Assembly: GCA_947448845.1 (NCBI GenBank)
Contig: CANFOX010000003.1
Span: forward strand, 1-37,378
Reading direction: 5' to 3'
DNA from: Microbacteriaceae bacterium
GTDB taxonomy: Bacteria > Actinomycetota > Actinomycetes > Actinomycetales > Microbacteriaceae
DNA length: 37,378 nucleotides
Position numbers and translations under genes: made by a program. A model generated the notes under the pieces. It saw only the letters and a list, made by a program, of their open reading frames with translations, searched no databases and was not told the DNA's origin. Below, one piece after another: positions 31,904-37,378 of the stretch; position 1 is the stretch's first letter; the number at the start of each line of letters is the position of its first letter.

Positions 31904-31905
31904 AT

Positions 31906-32856
31906 ATGACCGCACCAAAACACAGCAAAGTAAGCATCGTTGGCGCTGGTGCCGTTGGGTCTTCGATGGCCTATGCCATGTTGATTCGCGACTCCGCCCA
32001 AGACCTTGTGCTTTACGACACCAACACCGCCAAAGTGACCGCCGAGGTGCTTGACCTGGCCCACGGCACACAGTTCACTGGCGGCTCTTCTATTAATGGT
32101 GGCGACGACATTGCGCTAACTGCCGAGTCAGACGTGATTGTGATTACGGCTGGCGCGAAGCAAAACCCCGGTCAAACCCGGCTTGAGTTGGCAGCCGTGA
32201 ATGTTGGCATTCTGCGCCAATTGCTTCCAAGCCTGCTGAAACTTTCCCCGAACGCAATCTTCTTGCTCGTAACCAACCCGTGCGATGTGTTGGCTACCGT
32301 TGCCATCGAAATCACTGGCTTACCTGCAAATCGGGTGTTCTCATCTGGCACGGTTCTCGACACCTCTCGCCTGCGCTGGTTGCTTGGCGATCGACTCGGT
32401 GTTAGCACCAGCAGCGTTCACGCCATCATTGTTGGCGAGCACGGTGACAGCGAGTTTGCGCTGTGGTCGCAGGCTTCGATTGGGCCGGTGCCCCTTGCCG
32501 ACTGGAAAGATGACGGCGGGCAAACGCTAACATCCGGTGAACTCGACTCGATCTCAAATCTTGTGAAGCGCGCGGCCTACCGAGTTATTGAAGGCAAGGG
32601 CGCCACGAACTATGCCATTGGGCTTTCCGGCGCACGAATTGTTGAAGCGATACTCACCGATGAAAATGCCATTTTGCCAGTGTCATCGTTATTGAATAAC
32701 TACCACGGCGTGAGCGGTGTTGCCATGTCGGTTCCAACACTGGTAAATCGCCAAGGCGCGGCAAAGGCCATCGAAGTGGCAATGAACGCCAAAGAGCTCG
32801 AACTTTTCAAAGCCTCGGCTGCGGCAATTGCAGCCTCTCTAGAAAGTGTGCGCTAA
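31906..32856 (+). CDS. ldh: L-lactate dehydrogenase
   Basis: Reduces pyruvate to L-lactate with NADH. At 316 residues it has the normal size. The Rossmann loop is GAGAVGSS; the active-site loop AGAKQNPGQTRLE carries Gln86, the residue that marks lactate rather than malate specificity, and Arg92. Substrate-binding residues lie in LDTSRLR (Asp152, Arg155) and the catalytic His179 in GEHGDSE. One change from the usual NPVD is NPCD, which should be tolerated. It starts 2 bp after enzyme I and its TAA overlaps the nitroreductase ATG (TAATG), so the HPr-EI-LDH-nitroreductase run looks like one operon coupling sugar uptake to NAD+ regeneration. Confidence 0.94.
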   Translation: MTAPKHSKVSIVGAGAVGSSMAYAMLIRDSAQDLVLYDTNTAKVTAEVLDLAHGTQFTGGSSINGGDDIALTAESDVIVITAGAKQNPGQTRLELAAVNVGILRQLLPSLLKLSPNAIFLLVTNPCDVLATVAIEITGLPANRVFSSGTVLDTSRLRWLLGDRLGVSTSSVHAIIVGEHGDSEFALWSQASIGPVPLADWKDDGGQTLTSGELDSISNLVKRAAYRVIEGKGATNYAIGLSGARIVEAILTDENAILPVSSLLNNYHGVSGVAMSVPTLVNRQGAAKAIEVAMNAKELELFKASAAAIAASLESVR

Positions 32857-33596
32857 TGGTTACCTCAAAAGAGTGGTCAAAGTTTGCCGCGAGCCGACGC
32901 AGCAAACGTGACTTTCTGCCCAAAGCCGTTGCGCCAGAACTTATCGACGAGCTACTCACCGACGCCATGACGGCACCGAGCTGGTCGAACACCAGACCCT
33001 ATATTGTTGCCGTGGCTAGCGGCGAGGTGCGCGACCGCATCAGTGCCGCCATGGTTGAGCGGTGGCGGATTGGTAGCGAGGCCAGGGCAATCGGATGGCG
33101 TGGCTGGCTTACCTTGGCAAGAAACTTGAAGGTGCTTCCTCGGTCGGAATATCGCATGGTTCTGAACTACCCGAGCCCACTAAAGCGTCGCGCTCAAATC
33201 ATCGGGCGCGACCTTTACGCCGTGCTCAAGGTTCCTCGCGGTGACCGGCGCGCTCGCGATGCGCAGTGGCAGCGCAACTACGAGTTTTTCGGTGCCCCGG
33301 TTGAGGTTTTCGTTTTTTACCACAACGGTCTGGGCATTCCTGCCGCCAGTGATGCCGGCCTCTTTATGCAGAACTTTATGCTGGCTGCGCATGCGCGGGG
33401 CTTGGGAACCTGCGCCCAGGGCGCACTTGCCATTTGGCCAGACCTAGTTCGCGCCGAGTTCCACGTTCCGAAAGATTACAAGTTGCTCTGCGGAATAGCC
33501 CTCGGCTACCCTACCGACGCCGAAGTAAACAGCTTCGGTGCCGAGCGAATTTCTGCCGCCGAGATCACGGCAGAAATTCGAACCACTAGTAAATAG
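32856..33596 (+). CDS. Nitroreductase family protein
   Basis: An FMN-dependent nitroreductase-fold oxidoreductase, 246 residues. The FMN phosphate-binding segment is FAASRRSKRDFLP near the start, followed by DAMTAPSWSNTRPY. The C-terminal part shows DAGLFMQNFMLAAHARGLGTCAQGAL and LLCGIALGYP, typical of the family. It probably reduces quinones, nitroaromatics or flavins with NAD(P)H, but the natural substrate is unknown. The start overlaps the lactate dehydrogenase stop, suggesting a redox role linked to fermentation. It overlaps the convergent IPT-domain gene by 11 bp at the 3' end. Confidence 0.92.
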   Translation: MVTSKEWSKFAASRRSKRDFLPKAVAPELIDELLTDAMTAPSWSNTRPYIVAVASGEVRDRISAAMVERWRIGSEARAIGWRGWLTLARNLKVLPRSEYRMVLNYPSPLKRRAQIIGRDLYAVLKVPRGDRRARDAQWQRNYEFFGAPVEVFVFYHNGLGIPAASDAGLFMQNFMLAAHARGLGTCAQGALAIWPDLVRAEFHVPKDYKLLCGIALGYPTDAEVNSFGAERISAAEITAEIRTTSK

Positions 33597-36252
33597 TTAT
33601 TGAACCCGAATAGGTAACCTGACCACCAGGGGTAGTTACCGTAAAGTTTCCGCTGGTCGCTGAGCCAGGAACCACAAATGTTATTTGAGTGGCAGAAATA
33701 ACCGTAAACGAGCTCACCACCGTGCCGTTGAAGCTGATGGCAGAAACCCCAGATAGGTTTGTTCCGCTAACCGTGATGACTGACCCCACTGTTGCCACGG
33801 TAGGAGCCACTCCGGCGCTCGATATTGTTGGCGTAGCTGAGTTCGACTGATATGAATAGGTGAGCAGCCCAGAGTTACCGCCAGCGGTGGTTACCTTGAT
33901 GGCAGACCCGCCCGAAGACACAACCGGAACCGTTGCCAGAATCGAGGTTGAGCTGAGAACGATAAACCGGGCACTGGTGGTTCCAAATGTGACGGCAGTT
34001 GCAGAAGCCAGGTTGCTTCCCGTTATTGTGACTGCCGAGCCAGGCCCACCCCTTGACGATGAAACTCGAGAAATTGTTGGCGCCGTGACTCCAGTTGAAA
34101 TAGTTATGTTTGGCGCCGAAACGTTAGGGGTTGCGTTCGGGGTGTTCAAAATAATTGTTTTTGCTGAACCAGCAGTCACCCCAGACGGAACCCCCACATA
34201 AATAGTCGACGCAGTTGCCGTGAAACTGGTAGCAGCCACGCCGCCGATGGTAACCGAGCGCACCAGATTTAGGTTGCTTCCGGTGATGGTTAGGCTCGAA
34301 CCCACTTTGGCTGTGGTTGGTGAAACAGATCTTGCCGAAACCGTTGGGTAAGTGACCGTGAAGTTTGTGCCTGAGGTTGCGGTTTGGTCGTCAGAGGTCT
34401 TTACCCAAACCTGACCACCAGAGGTTCCTGGCGCTACGGTCGCAGTAACGGTTCCAGCTGATGCCACCACGTTGGTGGCACCGATGCCGCCAATCTTTAC
34501 CTGGTTCACCTTCGCCAAAGAGGTTCCGGTAATGGTGATGGTGGAACCGATGGCGCCCGAGTTAGTAATCGAACTGATTGCCGTGGCAGGTGCGGCACAG
34601 TTCAAGAACTTGAACTTTGAAATGTAGGTTTGCCAGTTAAAAACGCCGTCTGCGGCAAGATATTCGGTTGCGGCCCAGAAGGTGCAGTCATCGGCTGGGT
34701 CAACTGCCATCGCCGAATAGTCGCCCCAACGTGAATAGGTAATTTGAGAGCCAGTGCCAGACTTTACGATCGATTCTCCTTGAGCCAAGGTTCCAAGAGT
34801 GTCGTTTACGAGTCGGCCAGCCACCGCCATTGCCGGATTCATGGCGCTCGAACTAACCGAGTAAACCATAGCGATATTTCCAACCTGATCCATGGCAATC
34901 GACGGCATCCAACGGTGGTTACTGTTTGGGTTATAGGTTCCCGATTGATATGTGGTTAACGAACTACCGCTTGGCCTAAATTCATACCAACGCACCGAAG
35001 TAGCGGTTGAACCATCAACGGTGTGAGAGGCAACAAACGAATCTTGACCGCCTATTCTGCGATAGGCAAAACGATTCATGAGGCGATCTGCAAGCGTGTC
35101 TAGGGTCATCGAGGTTCCTAGCTGCGGCACACAGGTGTAGTCGGGAACGGCTGGGCAGGCCAGGTTAAAGTTTGGAATCGTAACCGAATTCAGGTTCGAT
35201 TTTGTGAGCGAAGAACTTCTCGCCCCGAAGGTTGGGCTTAATCGCCACATTGCCATAGTGCTAGAAGTGTCTAGTGCCATGGCATAGGCCTGGGTTCCTT
35301 GAGTTGGTGGCGTGCTGCCATCAATCGTGGCAACCAGAACGCCGCCGTAATTCGGGTCACTTGCCGTGCAGGCTTGGGTTGCGGCTTGCCCAGCTAGCAT
35401 TTTGACCCGGTCATAGGCGCAAATGAACGAGCCAGTCCAGCCAGAGCCATCAACATCGAAGCCGTTGAAGGTTGTGTAGTAGGCGTCAGGCCAAACCGCT
35501 AACTTCGGGTAGTCGGGGAACACCGTGTATCCGAAACTGTAACGGTAATACTGACCAGTGGCATCGCTGGTTTTACTTACGGCAACGCATTGCAAGTAAG
35601 GATTGCGAAGACCGTTAGTGGTGTGAGAAACCGCGAACTGGCTGATAATCCAGCGGTTCGCAAGCCGATCGTATGCCACAGTTGGGTCGCCATCGTTGTC
35701 AGTCTGGCAACCGCCACCGAAACCAGACCACAGGGTGTTGATTGCCACCGGGCCATAGAGTCGAGCACCCGCCTTACTGAAGACGGCTAATCCGCTGTTC
35801 ACAACCTCAACAATTTGAGAGGCGCTCACATCCATGTTGGTGTCTGGTGGAACCGAGTTAACCGTGAAGCCATTGGTTCCATCGCCAAGGCCGTTAAAGC
35901 CAGTTGAGGTTGGTAACTTCGGTGTTGCCGCGGTCTTGGACGACTTGACCGTGAATGACTTTTGCACCTGAGTGTCAGGTTTCGTGAAATTGGCCTTGTT
36001 CAGTTTGGGGTAAGACTCTTCGCGAAGCCTTTCAAGTTTTTCGCCAAGGGCATCGTCTTCTTCGATTTTGTTTTTGGCGGCACTAATTTTTAGCAGCGGC
36101 GCTGAAACGTCTTGATGCAACTGATTGGTAATAGCTGGGCCGTTATTCGAACGCTGCGCATTCAATGTGGCAGGCAAGTTAATTGCCACGATGCCGCCAA
36201 CCACTATGGCAGAACCTAAAACGCCTGCAACCAATCGCTTCAACTTAGTCAA
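33586..36252 (-). CDS. Secreted protein with four IPT/TIG domains
   Basis: An 888-residue exported protein. A signal-like N-terminus (KRLVAGVLGSAIVVGGIVAINLPATLNA) is followed by a charged region (50-120) and a large domain of about 420 residues that may be a beta-propeller-like fold. It opens with SVPPDTNMDVSASQIVEVVNSGLAVF, which resembles PPDT..GAVG..HVV segments in secreted propeller proteins. Four IPT/TIG Ig-like domains follow (about 550-888), each with the pattern G-S-x-[IV]-T-[IV]-[ST]-G-[TS]-[NS]-L. No anchor or sorting signal is seen at the C-terminus, which ends TYSGSITIY. The start is TTG with AGAGGG close upstream. The role, perhaps adhesion or polysaccharide binding, is inference. 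Confidence 0.87.
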   Translation of the reverse strand: MTKLKRLVAGVLGSAIVVGGIVAINLPATLNAQRSNNGPAITNQLHQDVSAPLLKISAAKNKIEEDDALGEKLERLREESYPKLNKANFTKPDTQVQKSFTVKSSKTAATPKLPTSTGFNGLGDGTNGFTVNSVPPDTNMDVSASQIVEVVNSGLAVFSKAGARLYGPVAINTLWSGFGGGCQTDNDGDPTVAYDRLANRWIISQFAVSHTTNGLRNPYLQCVAVSKTSDATGQYYRYSFGYTVFPDYPKLAVWPDAYYTTFNGFDVDGSGWTGSFICAYDRVKMLAGQAATQACTASDPNYGGVLVATIDGSTPPTQGTQAYAMALDTSSTMAMWRLSPTFGARSSSLTKSNLNSVTIPNFNLACPAVPDYTCVPQLGTSMTLDTLADRLMNRFAYRRIGGQDSFVASHTVDGSTATSVRWYEFRPSGSSLTTYQSGTYNPNSNHRWMPSIAMDQVGNIAMVYSVSSSAMNPAMAVAGRLVNDTLGTLAQGESIVKSGTGSQITYSRWGDYSAMAVDPADDCTFWAATEYLAADGVFNWQTYISKFKFLNCAAPATAISSITNSGAIGSTITITGTSLAKVNQVKIGGIGATNVVASAGTVTATVAPGTSGGQVWVKTSDDQTATSGTNFTVTYPTVSARSVSPTTAKVGSSLTITGSNLNLVRSVTIGGVAATSFTATASTIYVGVPSGVTAGSAKTIILNTPNATPNVSAPNITISTGVTAPTISRVSSSRGGPGSAVTITGSNLASATAVTFGTTSARFIVLSSTSILATVPVVSSGGSAIKVTTAGGNSGLLTYSYQSNSATPTISSAGVAPTVATVGSVITVSGTNLSGVSAISFNGTVVSSFTVISATQITFVVPGSATSGNFTVTTPGGQVTYSGSITIY

Positions 36253-36281
36253 AGTACCCTCTTATATTCGTGTGTTTGCTG

Positions 36282-37319
36282 CTATTTAAATAGTAACTCG
36301 CGCACCCTTGGAATCACCTGTGAACCATAGAGACCAATGGATGCAAGTAACTTCGAGTGCGGAACTGGGCCGTTGGCGTATTTCAGATCGAACCGGCTGG
36401 CTTGAACCGCGTTCATGGCGTAGGCGATTTTTTGGGCAACGGTCTCTGGCGAGCCAACGTAAAGTGAACCAGACTCAACCTCATCGATGAAGCGGGCGTA
36501 GGTGGTTGGAGGCCAACCGCGCTCACGACCTAGGCGCCCCACGAATTGCTCGTAGTGCGGCCATAACTCTGCGATGGCCTGCTCATCGGTCTCGGCGATG
36601 TGACCCGGCGAGTGAATCGAAATGGGCAGCGGCGTGCGGTCGAACTGCTCTAGGGCGTGATGGTAAAGCCCGCTGAACTGGTTAAACCTAGCCGGGTCAC
36701 CGCCGATGATGGCAAGGGCCAGGGGCAGCCCCAAGCGAGCAGCTCGAATCACCGATTCTGGGCTGCCACCAACGCCCACCCGCATGGGAATCGCACCGCG
36801 CTCGGTCTTCGGGTAAACCTCTTGATTTTCAAGCGGGGCTCGCACCGTGCCGCTCCAGGTAACAGCCTTTTCGGTGAGCAACTCAACTAGCAGCTCTAGC
36901 TTCTCTTCGAAAAGGGCGTGGTAGGCACTTAGCTCGTAACCAAAAAGTGGAAACGACTCGGTGAACGAACCGCGGCCAGCGGTGATTTCGGCACGCCCGT
37001 TAGATAGTGCATCCAGCGTTGAAAAACGTTGAAACACTCGCACCGGGTCATCACTCGAGAGCACGGTCACGCCGGTGCCGAGCACAATCTTTTCGGTGCG
37101 GGTGGCAATGCCGGCCAGCACCGTGTCGGGGGCTGAAACCGCAAAGTCATCGCGGTGGTGCTCACCGATGTTGAAATGATGAATGCCAAGGTCGTCGGCC
37201 AAAATGGCTTGCTCAACAATGTGGCGAATCACGGTGCCTGCCGACTCGGTCTTACCGTTTTCGTCAACCGTGATGTCGCCGAAGGTGTCAAGGCCAAATC
37301 GTAAATCTTGCGGGTTCAT
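36282..37319 (-). CDS. LLM class flavin-dependent oxidoreductase
   Basis: A luciferase-like monooxygenase fold protein, 345 residues, FMN- or F420-dependent. Family segments: FGLDTFGDI at the start, ADDLGIHHFNIGEHHRDDFAVSAPDTVL, KIVLGTGVTVLSSDDPVRVFQRFSTLDALSNGRAEITAGRGSF read in parts, and the C-terminal YVGSPETVAQKI. The FNIGEHH and GRGSFTESFPLFGY pattern fits the Atu2307/SP_0267-type subgroup. The substrate is unknown. ATG 37319 follows AGGA five bases upstream. It starts 17 bp after the stop of the preceding minus-strand gene, so the two may be co-transcribed; the IPT gene starts 29 bp beyond its own stop. Confidence 0.93.
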   Translation of the reverse strand: MNPQDLRFGLDTFGDITVDENGKTESAGTVIRHIVEQAILADDLGIHHFNIGEHHRDDFAVSAPDTVLAGIATRTEKIVLGTGVTVLSSDDPVRVFQRFSTLDALSNGRAEITAGRGSFTESFPLFGYELSAYHALFEEKLELLVELLTEKAVTWSGTVRAPLENQEVYPKTERGAIPMRVGVGGSPESVIRAARLGLPLALAIIGGDPARFNQFSGLYHHALEQFDRTPLPISIHSPGHIAETDEQAIAELWPHYEQFVGRLGRERGWPPTTYARFIDEVESGSLYVGSPETVAQKIAYAMNAVQASRFDLKYANGPVPHSKLLASIGLYGSQVIPRVRELLFK

Positions 37320-37336
37320 TAATTCCTATTGATTGA

Positions 37337-37378
37337 TTAGTCGTTTGCAGCGGCAAGTTGGCCGCAGGCGCCGTCGAT
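37337..37378 (-). CDS. C-terminal fragment of an unidentified gene, partial
   Basis: On the minus strand the last 42 bases read IDGACGQLAAAND and a TAA stop, in frame to the window edge. Codon choice fits the neighbourhood. The spacing to the next start (17 bp, holding its ribosome binding site) is right for an operon neighbour. Thirteen residues do not identify a family. Confidence 0.45.
   Translation of the reverse strand: MDGACGQLAAAND

Noticed and set aside
1-37378. Mobile element or prophage
   Set aside because: No transposase, integrase, phage structural gene or terminal repeats were seen, and composition looks even across the window.

Overview
The window reads as a compact stretch of an actinobacterial chromosome, probably a small-genome, mid-GC member of the Microbacteriaceae (Rhodoluna/Aquiluna-like). 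That placement is inference from the family set: DUF3048 lipoprotein, DivIVA coiled coil, actinobacterial GT39 with a glycine-rich segment, TTG/GTG starts, tight gene packing. Genes cover nearly everything. The longest gene-free stretches are about 190 bp (before HPr) and 170 bp (before the DivIVA-like gene). I saw no tRNA, rRNA, CRISPR array, insertion sequence or prophage.

Region 1 (1-15141) is a cell-surface glycan locus. A plus-strand run (cut-off OafA-type acyltransferase with SGNH domain, unknown anchored protein, polytopic membrane protein, GT2, and a fused CMP-nonulosonate synthetase/PseG-like enzyme) converges on a minus-strand run (GT4, polysialyltransferase-like GT-B, NeuB synthase, secreted subtilase). 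A second plus-strand run starts divergently from the GT4 gene: pyruvyl-transferase family protein with a long Lys/Ala/Pro tail, flippase-like membrane protein, GalU. Together they suggest synthesis, activation and transfer of a sialic-acid-like nonulosonic acid into an acylated and perhaps pyruvylated polymer or glycoprotein. The early sugar-nucleotide steps are not in the window.

Region 2 (15134-20795) is a minus-strand set of envelope proteins: DUF3048 lipoprotein, two small membrane-anchored low-complexity proteins, a beta-carbonic anhydrase with a Tat-like signal, and a large FN3 protein with an OmpA-like C-terminus. Two well-formed terminators separate transcription units.

Region 3 (20893-27541) holds an aldo/keto reductase, a GT39-type glycosyltransferase, a DUF4287 protein, two pirins in tandem and a DivIVA-type coiled-coil protein with an internal 65-residue duplication.

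Region 4 (27714-33596) is a sugar phosphotransferase module. Fructose-type IIA, IIB and IIC are separate minus-strand genes; HPr and enzyme I run divergently, followed by L-lactate dehydrogenase and a nitroreductase. The divergent intergenic region carries a perfect 8-bp inverted repeat and two AACGTT hexamers 30 bp apart, which are candidate operators.

Region 5 (33586-37378) has a secreted 888-residue protein with four IPT/TIG domains, an LLM-class flavin oxidoreductase, and the last codons of another minus-strand gene.
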